From assembly GCA_013002645.1 (NCBI GenBank), contig JABDJF010000828.1:1-15592 (forward strand): DNA of 15,592 nt, given 5' to 3'. The translations under genes and the position numbers were made by a program. Origin of the DNA: Myxococcales bacterium (GTDB lineage: Bacteria > Myxococcota_A > Polyangia > Polyangiales > Houyiibacteriaceae). Position 1 is the first letter of the stretch. Every line of letters starts with the position of its first letter. The notes under the pieces are model-generated. The model was not told where the DNA came from. It saw only the letters and a program-made list of their open reading frames with translations, and did not search any database. Positions 1 to 10,717 of this stretch are shown here, piece after piece.

Positions 1-968
1 GCGATGAAGAACTCCATCGCGTACGCGTAGCCGACCAGGAGCGCCGTCCCGAGCATGAACTTGTTCATCAAGTCCAAATGCCGAATCGTCACGATGTTCT
101 GCAGCTTGAAGATCGAGCGGCAGATCAACATCAGCGTCATCACCAGGGCGAATCCGCTGAAGACGGCGCCAGCGACGAAGTACGGCGGGAAAATCGTCGT
201 GTGCCAGCCAGGAACGACCGACGTCGCGAAGTCGAAGGAAACGACAGAGTGAACCGAAAGGACCAGTGGGGTCGAGATGCCTGCGAAGATCAGATACGCG
301 CGCTCGTAGTGCTGCCAGTGCCGATGCGCACCGCGCCAGCCAAGCGCGAAGAATCCATAGATTCGCTTGCGGGTGAGGTTCTTCGACCGGTCACGCAGCG
401 TTGCGAAGTCCGGGATCAAACCCACGTACCAGAAGATCACGCTGATCGTCAGATAGGTGCTGACCGCGAAAACATCCCACATCAGCGGGCTCTTGAAGTT
501 CGGCCACATGTCCATCTGGTTCGGCAGTGGGAACAGGTAGTAGTCGAACCAGGGGCGGCCGGTGTGAATCGCCGGGAACAAGCCCGCGCAGAGCACCGCA
601 AAGACCGTCATCGCCTCGGCGAAGCGATTGATGCTCGTTCGCCACTTCTGCCTGAACAAGAAGAGGATGGCCGAGATCAGTGTGCCGGCGTGACCGATAC
701 CAATCCACCAAACGAAGTTGGTGATGTCTCACGCCCAGTAAATCGGAGCGTTGTTCCCCCAGACACCCACGCCCTGCACGAACAAGTACGCAAGCGCCGC
801 GGTCATCCCACCAAGGGCGGAGAGCGAGAGTAAGAAGAGCAGCCACCAACCTCGTGGGGCGGGGTTTTCCGTGACGCCAGCGATGGTCTCGGTGACTTCG
901 TGGGCGGTCGTTCCCTCGGGCAGAAGGGACGTCTCGCCGAGCGCTTTGATGGGTGCGTCGTAGCTCAT
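1..968 (-). CDS. actC: Alternative complex III subunit ActC (NrfD family), 3' partial, with in-frame TGA
   Basis: Integral membrane subunit of alternative complex III, the NrfD/PsrC-like protein that holds a quinol site and helps pass electrons to the ActB iron-sulfur subunit. The frame opens at an ATG at 968, 6 bases after the actB stop, and stays open to the left edge (322 codons) except for one TGA at codon 80 (729-731). Family signatures lie on both sides of that TGA: the first membrane helix (about residues 41-66) and VGVWGNN before it; then DITNFVWW, GIGHAGTLISA, RQKWRTSINR, FPAIHTGRPW, NMWP-like DMWPNF and SVVPGWHTTIFPP after it. From memory of homologues, the TGA position is an aromatic residue (Phe or Trp). 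A G-to-A change in TGG would explain it, as would a base-calling error. Read literally, the gene makes a 79-residue stub. Several hydrophobic segments follow downstream. The family call is very secure; whether the gene works is unclear. Confidence 0.93.
706..723 (-). other. 6-bp hairpin just downstream of the actC in-frame TGA
   Basis: On the coding (minus) strand CACCAA, loop CTTCGT, TTGGTG forms a perfect 6-bp stem beginning 5 bases after the TGA. A stem-loop after a UGA is what a bacterial selenocysteine insertion element looks like. Here, however, the loop begins only 11 bases after the UGA, closer than usual, and has no G in its first two positions. The bases also encode the conserved TNFVWW stretch, so the pairing may be chance. 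Recorded as a structure, with no function assigned. Confidence 0.35.
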
Positions 969-974
969 TGGTTC

Positions 975-4087
<3,113 letters not shown>

Positions 4088-4091
<4 letters not shown>

Positions 4092-4726
4092 CGGTGGCAC
4101 CCCGAACAGTGCAACGGTGGATTGAGAACGCTCGCGACCGCGGCACGCTGGGCCAGCCAGGCCTCGTCGGCTTCCCACTTCATGTTTGTAATCTCGCTCT
4201 TGGGCCGGATGTGTTCCTCAGGATTGCGGTGGCATTCCAGGCACCACTGCATCGCGATCGGCTCGACCACCCCGACGACCTCCATCTGGTCGATCCGGCC
4301 ATGGCACGATACGCAGCCTACACCGGCCCTGAGGTGTCCGCTGTGGTTGAAGACGGCATGGTCGGGAATTTGATGGACGCGAACCCACGGGATCGCGTCG
4401 TCCGTCTCCCAGCTCTCGCGGACGGACGCCAGCTTCGCGGACTCCGTGTGCACGACGGCGTGGCAGCCCATACAGGTCTGCGTCGGCGGCACCATCGCCT
4501 CGTGGGAGCGCTCGATCTGGGAGTGACAGTAGCGGCAGTCCATGCCGAGCTCTCCCGCGTGCAATCGGTGACTGTATTCGACGGGTTGCTTCGGCGTGTA
4601 GCCGACCTGGAGGTTGGGTGGGGTGAAGTAGACCCAGAACAATATGAACACGCCCGTTCCGAGACCGCCCGCCACGAGGGCCAAGGCTAGAGGCAAGTAG
4701 TTCAACTCGCGGGGGAAAATCTGCAT
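4088..4726 (-). CDS. actA: Alternative complex III subunit ActA (pentaheme cytochrome c)
   Basis: Membrane-anchored multiheme cytochrome of alternative complex III, 212 residues. Five CxxCH haem-attachment motifs are visible: CRYCH (64-68), CMGCH (85-89), CVSCH (138-142), CLECH (162-166) and CSGCH (207-211, almost at the C-terminus). This is the expected pentaheme count. A single hydrophobic helix at about residues 11-34 anchors the protein, with the haem domain in the periplasm. The ATG at 4726 gives the family-like start MQIFPRELNYLP and has a purine-rich GAAGAGAAA upstream. An in-frame ATG at 4846 would add 40 residues of unconserved, charged sequence and is rejected. The stop overlaps the actB ATG as ATGA, so translation of the two is probably coupled. 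First gene of the visible act operon; actD-F would lie beyond the left edge. Confidence 0.96.
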
Positions 4727-4958
4727 GCTGCGTTTTCTCTTCAGTCCTCTAAGCGACCGGCCGCCATGTAGGCGAAGCTCGAGGGTCGGACAAGTCGGTT
4801 CGTCACTTTTCCACGAACAAGATCTAGGCGGTGGTTGCGCAGCCAAGCCACGCCCGACTTTGCCCTTCCTCGGGGCCCGCTAGGGCCGCTGCAAAATGGT
4901 GTCAAGCCCGGCGCGATCGGACGCGCGGGAGCCTATATCGCTGTCGATTGCAAAATGG
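4727..4958. promoter_or_regulatory. Intergenic region upstream of actA, probable act promoter region
   Basis: 232 bases between the methyltransferase stop and actA, with no ORF I would call. On the minus strand a consensus -35 TTGACA (4905-4900) is followed after 17 bases by TAGCGG (4882-4877), a weak -10. A second TTGACC (4962-4957), touching the methyltransferase stop, has GATATA at 17 bases or TATAGG at 19 bases. If the first is used, actA has a leader of about 145 bases. The inverted repeat GGCCC-GCTA-GGGCC (4874-4887) overlaps that -10. It could also act as a hairpin at the end of the methyltransferase transcript, but no T-run follows it. Function is inferred. Confidence 0.4.
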
Positions 4959-4963
4959 TCAAG
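4889..4963 (-). repeat. Two direct copies of a CTTGAC(AC)CATTTTGCA motif
   Basis: Copy one (4889-4906, read on the minus strand) is CTTGACACCATTTTGCAG. Copy two (4947-4963) is CTTGACCATTTTGCAAT. They match except for a 2-base gap and the last bases, are about 58 bases apart, and share orientation with the act operon. Each contains a -35-like TTGAC, so they may be tandem promoters or a duplicated activator site. Copy two overlaps the methyltransferase stop codon. Confidence 0.5.
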
Positions 4964-5624
4964 CGACCGGCGCCGCCTTGACCCCGACCGCCAAGCCATC
5001 TGGCGTCGGCACGCAGACCGAATCGAAGCGGACCGCCATCTCCTCGTGAAAACGACGCATCGCCCTCGCCTCGTCGCTGTCCTCGAGGAGTCGTCCGAAC
5101 AAATAGGCGTTGTCTCCGATCAGCAGCCCCCCGCTCCGTAGGTTCTCGGCGGCCCATCGGCCATAGAGGTCGTAGCGGCCTTTGTCGGCGTCCAGGAACA
5201 CCGCACAAAAAGGGCCGGAATCTCTCAGCTTTGGAAGGATCTCAGCGGCGTCGTCGCGAAGGATGGTCACGCGGTCGCCAAATCCGGCCTCTCCGATGAC
5301 CTCGGCGGCGACCCCGGCATGCTTCGGATTTGCCTCGATCGTCCAGAGGTGGCCCCCAGGAGGGAGAGCGCGCGCGATCCATAGGGCGGAATAACCTGCC
5401 AAGGTGCCAACCTCGACGACTTTGTGCGCCTGCGTCAGCCGCAGGAGGAGCTCCAGAAGCCTGCCCTCCGCCGGACCGAGCTGAATCTCAGGCATCCCGT
5501 GGCGAGCGGGGGCGTCGAACGCGCGGCCGAGCGCCCTGTCGTCCGGATGGTGTGTGCGCGCGACGTAGTCGAGGATTTGTGTACTGGCATACCGTTCTCC
5601 GGCCCTGGAACTTTGATCCGCCAT
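4959..5624 (-). CDS. SAM-dependent O-methyltransferase, family 3 (COMT-like)
   Basis: Predicted cytosolic S-adenosylmethionine-dependent O-methyltransferase of 221 residues, the usual length for the family that includes catechol and caffeoyl-CoA O-methyltransferases. The SAM motif I is VVEVGTLAGYSALWIA (about 69-84), the acidic motif II region is LWTIEANP (93-100), and the metal and substrate motifs are FLDADKGRYDLY (143-154) and GDNAYLFG (170-177). The conserved Asp and Asn for divalent-metal binding are present. The substrate cannot be read from sequence. The ATG at 5624 is preceded by GGAGAATTTC, a good ribosome site. It lies upstream of actA on the same strand and is divergent from the kinase across 74 bases that include a palindrome. 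There is no obvious functional link to respiration. Confidence 0.9.
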   Translation of the reverse strand: MADQSSRAGERYASTQILDYVARTHHPDDRALGRAFDAPARHGMPEIQLGPAEGRLLELLLRLTQAHKVVEVGTLAGYSALWIARALPPGGHLWTIEANPKHAGVAAEVIGEAGFGDRVTILRDDAAEILPKLRDSGPFCAVFLDADKGRYDLYGRWAAENLRSGGLLIGDNAYLFGRLLEDSDEARAMRRFHEEMAVRFDSVCVPTPDGLAVGVKAAPVA

Positions 5625-5659
5625 GAAATTCTCCGAATTCTGCTTAACTTTGTTTTCCT

Positions 5660-5671
5660 AATATCGATATT
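5660..5671. promoter_or_regulatory. Perfect 12-base palindrome in the divergent intergenic region
   Basis: AATATCGATATT is its own reverse complement. It sits in an AT-rich 74-base gap between the divergent methyltransferase and kinase genes and overlaps the proposed kinase -35 box. This is the expected position and symmetry of a dimeric repressor site controlling one or both genes. No cognate regulator is encoded in the window. Confidence 0.45.
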
Positions 5672-5692
5672 TTCCGTTGGCACCGTTACAAT
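5664..5692 (+). promoter_or_regulatory. Putative promoter of the kinase gene, leaderless geometry
   Basis: TCGATA (5664-5669, four of six matches to TTGACA) and TACAAT (5687-5692, five of six matches to TATAAT) are separated by exactly 17 bases. Six bases after the -10 comes the GTG start at 5699, so the transcript would begin at or next to the start codon. In agreement, no Shine-Dalgarno sequence is visible before that GTG. Confidence 0.5.
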
Positions 5693-5698
5693 CCAGAT

Positions 5699-7696
5699 GT
5701 GCCACGACCATCGTCACCGCCGCCGGCGCCTCCGCCGAATACCCCGTTGGGCGACTACACACTCGTCGACCGTATTGCAGTTGGCGGGATGGCGGAAGTC
5801 TTTCGTGCCCTCGAACCACGGTCGGCCGGCGAGCCGCGCGTCGTCGTGTTGAAGCGCATGCTTCCGCACATCGCCAATGAGACTGACGCGCAGCAGATGT
5901 TTGCCGAAGAGGCCAGGCTCGCCAGTCACATCACGCATCCGAACGTGGTCCATGTCCTTGGCCACGGGGAGATCGAAGGGCAGCCCTACCTCACGCTCGA
6001 GTACGTCCCAGGCTGCGACCTTTGGCGGCTGAACCGCCGGCTCACACGCGACAGCCGAAAGCTCGAGCATGATCTCGTCGTCTACTTGGTCCGCGAGATC
6101 CTGAACGGCCTCGACGCCGTACACCGCGCAACCGATACCGCGGGGGGCACGCTGGGCATCGTCCACCGCGACATCAGCCCGTCGAACGTACTCATCTCGA
6201 TTCACGGCGATGTGAAGATCGCGGACTTCGGCATCGCGCGCTCGGACGTCAACGCCTTCGAGGCAAACACCGCGGTACGCGCCAACGGCAAGCTTGGCTA
6301 CCTCGCGCCCGAGCAGGTGTCCGGTGGTCAAGTCGATCAGCGCGCCGATCTCTTTTCGGCCGGCGTCATTGCCGCAGAGCTCTTCATGCGACGGCCCCTG
6401 TTCACCGGCGGAAGCGAGCTCGCGGTGCTGCTCGCAATCCGAGACGCGGAGGTTCATCCGTTCGTCGAGTTCCTGCCTCAGCTACCTGAAGGGCTCGGCT
6501 CCGTGATTCTGAAGGCGCTCGCGGCGAGCCCGGACGAACGCCCGCCCACCGCGCGGGCGTTCTGGGCGGCGCTCGATCCTTGGCAGAGTCGGCCGGAAGA
6601 AGTGCTGCGTGCGGAGCTCGCCGCCCTCGTTGGCTCCATCACCGCGGAATCGCGATTGCGCAGGACGTCGGCCGACACGATACAACGGCCGACGATGCCG
6701 CCAACGCCGCTGCTGCTATCCGAAGAGCACCCCAGCACGACGAACGTCACCCCACTCGAGTATACGATTCGAAAGCCGAACGGAGCGACCGTCGGCCCGC
6801 TGGCCTACGCGAAAATCGTCGAGGCGGTGGCCACCGGACAGGTCGACGGGGGCGACGACATCAGCATCGCAGGAGGTGACTCCCAACCGCTCTCTTCGAT
6901 CACCGACCTCTACCGCCACGTTCCGGTCTCCCGGATGACGCCAACGACGACGCGCGTCGAAGCCTCGGCGGCGGCCGACCTGAGCATCAACTTCGAGGAC
7001 GGCGGCTTCGTGAGGGCCCTGGCCCGGACGGTGATCGCGCGCCGCACCGGCCTGTGGCTGTGCGAGCAAGGAGGCGTCCGCAAGGAGGTCTACGCGAAGG
7101 ACGGCGTCCCGGCGTTCGTGACCAGCAATCTCGCTGGGGAGCTTCTCGGCGAGTATCTCGTCCGGGAGCGCGTGATCACACGCACCGAGCTCGACATGGC
7201 GCTTGCCGTGATGCCGCGTTTCGAAGGCAAGCTGGGCGACACGCTGGTGGCGCTGGCGCTGGTCGAGCCCTTGGAGCTCTTTCAGCACATCGCCGAGCAG
7301 GTACGCGAGAAGCTACTCGACTTGTTTAGCTGGGAATCGGGCACCGCAACGTTTTACGACGGGGTCGACCCGCCCAGCAGCGGCTTTCCGCTGCGACTCG
7401 ACGCCTGGGAGATCCTCGATCGGGGTCTGCAACGCCGCATCGCCGCCGGCCTGGAGACCAAACTCATCTTGGAACGCGGGCAGGATCGGATCGCCCAGCC
7501 CGGACGACTCGACACGGGACTGGCCGTTGCGACCCTCCCGGACGATATTCGCGCCGCGCTCAGGCTCTGTGAAACGCCACAGAGCATCGAGCAGCTGGCG
7601 CAATTCGTCACCGAGCAGCCAGGCAACCGCGACCCGCAGCGCGGGTACCGAGTCGCGGCGATTCTACTGAGCCTCGGCGCCGTCCAGTGGGTCTGA
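5699..7696 (+). CDS. Hanks-type serine/threonine protein kinase with GYF_2-like and DUF4388-like regions
   Basis: 665 residues, no transmembrane segment, so probably cytosolic. The kinase domain spans about 18-300: glycine loop VGGMAEVF (28-34), Lys52 in VVVLKRM, helix-C Glu71, catalytic HRD at 156-158 with Asn163, DFG at 176-178 and APE at 204-206. All core catalytic residues are present. The catalytic loop is HRDISPSN, with Ser in place of the usual Lys, a variant common in myxobacterial kinases. A Pro-rich linker leads to a GYF_2-like module (about 354-406, GPLAYAKIVEAVATGQV) and then a DUF4388-like module (about 433-530), followed by a helical tail that may be winged-helix-like. Such C-terminal modules are thought to mediate protein contacts in gliding or signalling proteins. 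GTG is the only start possible after the upstream in-frame TAA at 5645. The target is unknown. Confidence 0.92.
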   Translation: MPRPSSPPPAPPPNTPLGDYTLVDRIAVGGMAEVFRALEPRSAGEPRVVVLKRMLPHIANETDAQQMFAEEARLASHITHPNVVHVLGHGEIEGQPYLTLEYVPGCDLWRLNRRLTRDSRKLEHDLVVYLVREILNGLDAVHRATDTAGGTLGIVHRDISPSNVLISIHGDVKIADFGIARSDVNAFEANTAVRANGKLGYLAPEQVSGGQVDQRADLFSAGVIAAELFMRRPLFTGGSELAVLLAIRDAEVHPFVEFLPQLPEGLGSVILKALAASPDERPPTARAFWAALDPWQSRPEEVLRAELAALVGSITAESRLRRTSADTIQRPTMPPTPLLLSEEHPSTTNVTPLEYTIRKPNGATVGPLAYAKIVEAVATGQVDGGDDISIAGGDSQPLSSITDLYRHVPVSRMTPTTTRVEASAAADLSINFEDGGFVRALARTVIARRTGLWLCEQGGVRKEVYAKDGVPAFVTSNLAGELLGEYLVRERVITRTELDMALAVMPRFEGKLGDTLVALALVEPLELFQHIAEQVREKLLDLFSWESGTATFYDGVDPPSSGFPLRLDAWEILDRGLQRRIAAGLETKLILERGQDRIAQPGRLDTGLAVATLPDDIRAALRLCETPQSIEQLAQFVTEQPGNRDPQRGYRVAAILLSLGAVQWV

Positions 7697-7715
7697 GCGC
7701 GGTCGCCGCCGCTCC

Positions 7716-7744
7716 TTGACCCCCCGATGGGCTGCTGCTAGCTC
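7716..7744 (+). promoter_or_regulatory. Putative serA promoter
   Basis: TTGACC (7716-7721), 17 bases, then TAGCTC (7739-7744) lie in the 86-base gap between the kinase stop and serA. The -10 is weak, but the layout matches the TTGACA-17-TAGCGG pair upstream of actA. This would make serA-hisZ-purA a transcription unit separate from the kinase. Confidence 0.4.
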
Positions 7745-7782
7745 TCCGCCCGGCTTTTGCAGCCGAATTCATAGGAGTAGCG

Positions 7783-9372
7783 ATGTCCAACGTACGTGTC
7801 CTCGTGTCCGACAAGCTCGCCGAGGCGGGGCTCCAGGTCTTGCGTGATGCGCCGGGTGTAGACCTCGAGTTTCGACCCGGCATGAGTGAAGACGAGCTGT
7901 GCGAGATCATCGGAGACTACGACGGCCTCATCATCCGCTCAGCCACCCAGGTCACCCCGCGCGTCATCGAAAAGGCGGACCGCCTGCGGGTCGTCGGCCG
8001 CGCCGGGATCGGTGTCGACAACGTGGACATCCCTGCCGCTAGTCGACGGGGCATCGTGGTGATGAACACGCCGACGGGGAACTCGGTCACGACTGCCGAA
8101 CACGCCTTGGCACTGCTCGCCGCGCTCGCCAGAAGGATTCCGCAGGCGGTCACCTCGATGCGTGGCGGCAAGTGGGAAAAGAGCAAGTTCCAGGGACGCG
8201 AAATCGCGTTCAAGACGCTCGGCATCATCGGCCTCGGCAACATCGGACGCATCGTCGCCGACCGTGCTCAGGGCCTGAAGATGAAAGTGATTGGCGTGGA
8301 CCCGGTGATGAGCAGTGATCGCGCCGCCGAGCTCGGCATCGAGCTGGTCGAGCTCGATGAGCTGTTCGAGCGGGCCGACTTTTTGACGATTCACGCGCCG
8401 CTCACGCCCGAGACCAAGAACATGATCAGCGACGGTGCCTTCAAAAAGATGAAGAGCACTGCCCTGCTCGTGAATGCGGCACGCGGTGGCATCGTGGACG
8501 AAGAGGCCCTCGCCCGCGCGATCACGGCGGGGCAGATCGCCGGCGCCGCGCTCGACGTGTTCACCAAAGAACCGATCGATCCCGATCACCCCCTGCTCCG
8601 CTTGGACAATGTCTTGTGTACGCCCCACCTCGGCGCTTCGACCTCGGAGGCCCAGGAGCGGGTGGCCGTTGAAATTGCGGAGCAAGCGATCGCCTACCTT
8701 CAGGTCGGTATCGTCAAGAACGCCGTCAACGTGCCGGCGCTCCCGCAGGAAATCGCAGAGCGGCTCAAGCCGTACCTCGACGTCGCCAGGTTGCTCGGCA
8801 GCTTGGTCGGCCAGCTCGATCCCGTCGACGTGCGCGAGCTGCGGGTGACCTGCACCGGCGAAGCGGGCGAGCTGGGGGTGACCCCGATCTCCCGCGCAGC
8901 TCTGGCAGGGTTCCTCGAGCATCACCTCGAAGAGCCGGTCAATCCCATCAGCGCGCCCTACGAGGCACAAGAGCGCGGCATTCGGCTCGCCGAGGTCAAA
9001 GAGCCGAGCGATCGGTACGCGGCGACCGTGCGCGTGACCGTCACCGGCGAAAAGGGCATCCACACCGCAACCGGCACACCGGGCCGCAAGGGCGAGCCGC
9101 GTCTCGTCGGCCTCGAGGGCTACGAAATCGACGCCGTGCTGGAGGGTCCCCTGGTGATCATTCGCAACAAAGACCGACCGGGCGTCATCGGGTCGGTGGG
9201 TACGCTGCTGGGCAACCGCGGTATCAACGTTTCGCGGATGCAGGTCGGCCTCGACGAAGAGGGCGGCCAGGCGTTGGCCATCTGGAACGTCGATTCGATC
9301 GTGACCAGCGAAGCCCTCGACGAGATCCGCAACACCGGATACGTGAGCAGTGTGCATACGCTGAGGCTCTGA
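7783..9372 (+). CDS. serA: D-3-phosphoglycerate dehydrogenase
   Basis: Catalyses the first step of serine synthesis: NAD-dependent oxidation of 3-phosphoglycerate to 3-phosphohydroxypyruvate. At 529 residues it is the long form with an intervening (ASB) domain and a C-terminal ACT domain. Seen in sequence: substrate-domain RAGIGVDNVD (73-82), Rossmann motif GLGNIG (150-155), NAARGG with catalytic Arg234, Glu263 in TKEP, and His282 in TPHLGAS. The ACT domain runs from about 455 to the end (NKDRPGVIGSVGTLL) and is the usual site of serine feedback control. AGGAG six to ten bases before the ATG is a strong ribosome site. hisZ starts 1 base after the stop, so it is the first gene of a serA-hisZ-purA operon. 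Confidence 0.97.
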   Translation: MSNVRVLVSDKLAEAGLQVLRDAPGVDLEFRPGMSEDELCEIIGDYDGLIIRSATQVTPRVIEKADRLRVVGRAGIGVDNVDIPAASRRGIVVMNTPTGNSVTTAEHALALLAALARRIPQAVTSMRGGKWEKSKFQGREIAFKTLGIIGLGNIGRIVADRAQGLKMKVIGVDPVMSSDRAAELGIELVELDELFERADFLTIHAPLTPETKNMISDGAFKKMKSTALLVNAARGGIVDEEALARAITAGQIAGAALDVFTKEPIDPDHPLLRLDNVLCTPHLGASTSEAQERVAVEIAEQAIAYLQVGIVKNAVNVPALPQEIAERLKPYLDVARLLGSLVGQLDPVDVRELRVTCTGEAGELGVTPISRAALAGFLEHHLEEPVNPISAPYEAQERGIRLAEVKEPSDRYAATVRVTVTGEKGIHTATGTPGRKGEPRLVGLEGYEIDAVLEGPLVIIRNKDRPGVIGSVGTLLGNRGINVSRMQVGLDEEGGQALAIWNVDSIVTSEALDEIRNTGYVSSVHTLRL

Positions 9373-9373
9373 G

Positions 9374-10717
9374 ATGCCCCCTTCGCCGCGAAAGCGACGG
9401 GCCGGGAGCGATGCGCAACCTGGAACCTCGAGCCCGGGGCTTCCGATGACCCCTCCTGGTGGAATGCGCGACCTCCTGCCCCCCGCGTCCATGACTCGGA
9501 CCCTTCTTTGGCAGGGACTGATGGAGACCTTCGACCTGTACGGCTACCAGCGGGTCACCACGCCACCGGTCGAGTACGCCGACGTGATCGAACGCGGGCT
9601 CGGCACGGTCGACCGCCGCGACCTCGTGCGATTCATCGAGCCCGATTCCGGTGAGGTCGCGCTGCTGCGTCCGGACATGACGCCCCAGATTGCGCGAATC
9701 GTCGCGACCAGGCTTCAAGATCGACCTGCGCCCTGGCGCCTCTGCTATGAAGGAACGATCGTACGACGCCGACGTGGTCGCGCGCGCAAGCAGCATCAAG
9801 TTCTGCAGTGCGGTATCGAGTGCGTCGGGCTCAAGGGCCCCGAAGCCGATGCCGAAGTGATCGAAGTTGCGGTTCGCGCGTGCGAACGAGTCGGCCTCAG
9901 GGATTTCCTGGTAGAGCTCGCGCAGGTGAAGATCGGCGCCGAGGTCCTCGACCACGTCCCCGCCAACGCGCGCCTCGCAGTCGTCGAAACGCTCGCCGCC
10001 AAGGACGCGACCAATCTCGAAAAGCTACTCAAGAGCGCCGGGGTCATCGCCAACGAGCGAAGGCGCCTCATCATGCTCTGCGATCTCTATGGAGACCGTT
10101 CCGTGCTGTCGGACGCGCGGCGGGGCCTCAGAAACAGCGCCGCGCGTCGCGCGCTCGACGAGCTCGAGCGGGTCGTGGAGCGGCTCGAGTCGGCGGGACT
10201 CGGGGACCGTGTGGCGATCGACCTGAGCGACCTGCGCCGACACAGCTACTACACCGGAGTCAGCATGACGCTTCTCGCTGCGGGGCCCGGTGAGCCACTT
10301 GGCATGGGTGGGCGCTACGACGACCTCCTGCGTCGCTACGATGCTCCAGCGCCTGCAACCGGATTCGCTTTCGAAGTCGATAACGTCCTGTGGGCTCTCT
10401 CGGAAGCCGGCGTGTCCCTCGGGGGCAAGTTGCCTCTACGCGCAGTAGTGGCCGGCGGCAGCGACGCGCGCCGTCGCCGCACGGCGGAGCTGTGGCGCGG
10501 CCGCAGCGCGCGAGTGGCTGTCATTCCATCCAAAAGCATCGAAGAAGCGAAGCGGTATGCGAAGGCGTGGGACTACGACCTGTTGATCTGGCATCAGGGG
10601 AGCGGCGCGCGTCTCACACGATTGAGTGACGGTCGCTCGCGGACGCTCAAGGGTGAGCCCGGCGACGAGCTGTTTGCGAAATTGATCTCTTGGGCACGAG
10701 TTGGGGACGAGACATGA
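9374..10717 (+). CDS. hisZ: ATP phosphoribosyltransferase regulatory subunit HisZ
   Basis: Histidyl-tRNA-synthetase-like protein that lacks aminoacylation activity and forms a complex with short-form HisG, which it needs for activity and histidine feedback in the first step of histidine synthesis. 447 residues. Class II synthetase-like motifs are visible: ALLRPDMTPQIARIVATR (from residue 97), the motif-2-like RLCYEGTIVRRRRGRARKQH, and YYTGVSM with GMGGRYDDLL. The C-terminal part is not a normal HisRS anticodon-binding domain, and with the purA neighbour this favours HisZ over HisS. About 24 basic N-terminal residues are unconserved in look; Met25 (MTPPGGMRDLLPP) is an alternative start, but the first ATG is only 1 base from the serA stop and suits coupling. 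No hisG is in the window. Confidence 0.88.
   Translation: MPPSPRKRRAGSDAQPGTSSPGLPMTPPGGMRDLLPPASMTRTLLWQGLMETFDLYGYQRVTTPPVEYADVIERGLGTVDRRDLVRFIEPDSGEVALLRPDMTPQIARIVATRLQDRPAPWRLCYEGTIVRRRRGRARKQHQVLQCGIECVGLKGPEADAEVIEVAVRACERVGLRDFLVELAQVKIGAEVLDHVPANARLAVVETLAAKDATNLEKLLKSAGVIANERRRLIMLCDLYGDRSVLSDARRGLRNSAARRALDELERVVERLESAGLGDRVAIDLSDLRRHSYYTGVSMTLLAAGPGEPLGMGGRYDDLLRRYDAPAPATGFAFEVDNVLWALSEAGVSLGGKLPLRAVVAGGSDARRRRTAELWRGRSARVAVIPSKSIEEAKRYAKAWDYDLLIWHQGSGARLTRLSDGRSRTLKGEPGDELFAKLISWARVGDET

Noticed and set aside
729..731. UGA reassigned to Trp across the genome
   Set aside because: TGA ends the methyltransferase, kinase, serA, hisZ, xth and membrane-protein genes at the expected lengths, several in stop-start overlaps.
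391..849. Minus-strand open frame of 152 codons that spans the actC TGA
   Set aside because: It is another frame of actC and encodes none of the conserved ActC motifs, so the TGA is not explained by a frameshift into this frame.
4874..4887. GGCCC-GCTA-GGGCC as an intrinsic terminator of the methyltransferase gene
   Set aside because: The stem is short and there is no T-run on either side; kept only as a note in the intergenic region.
7939..9492. Long open frame (517 codons) on the minus strand
   Set aside because: It lies wholly antisense to serA and the hisZ start, whose families are certain. Its composition is typical of a high-GC shadow frame and no family motif is seen.
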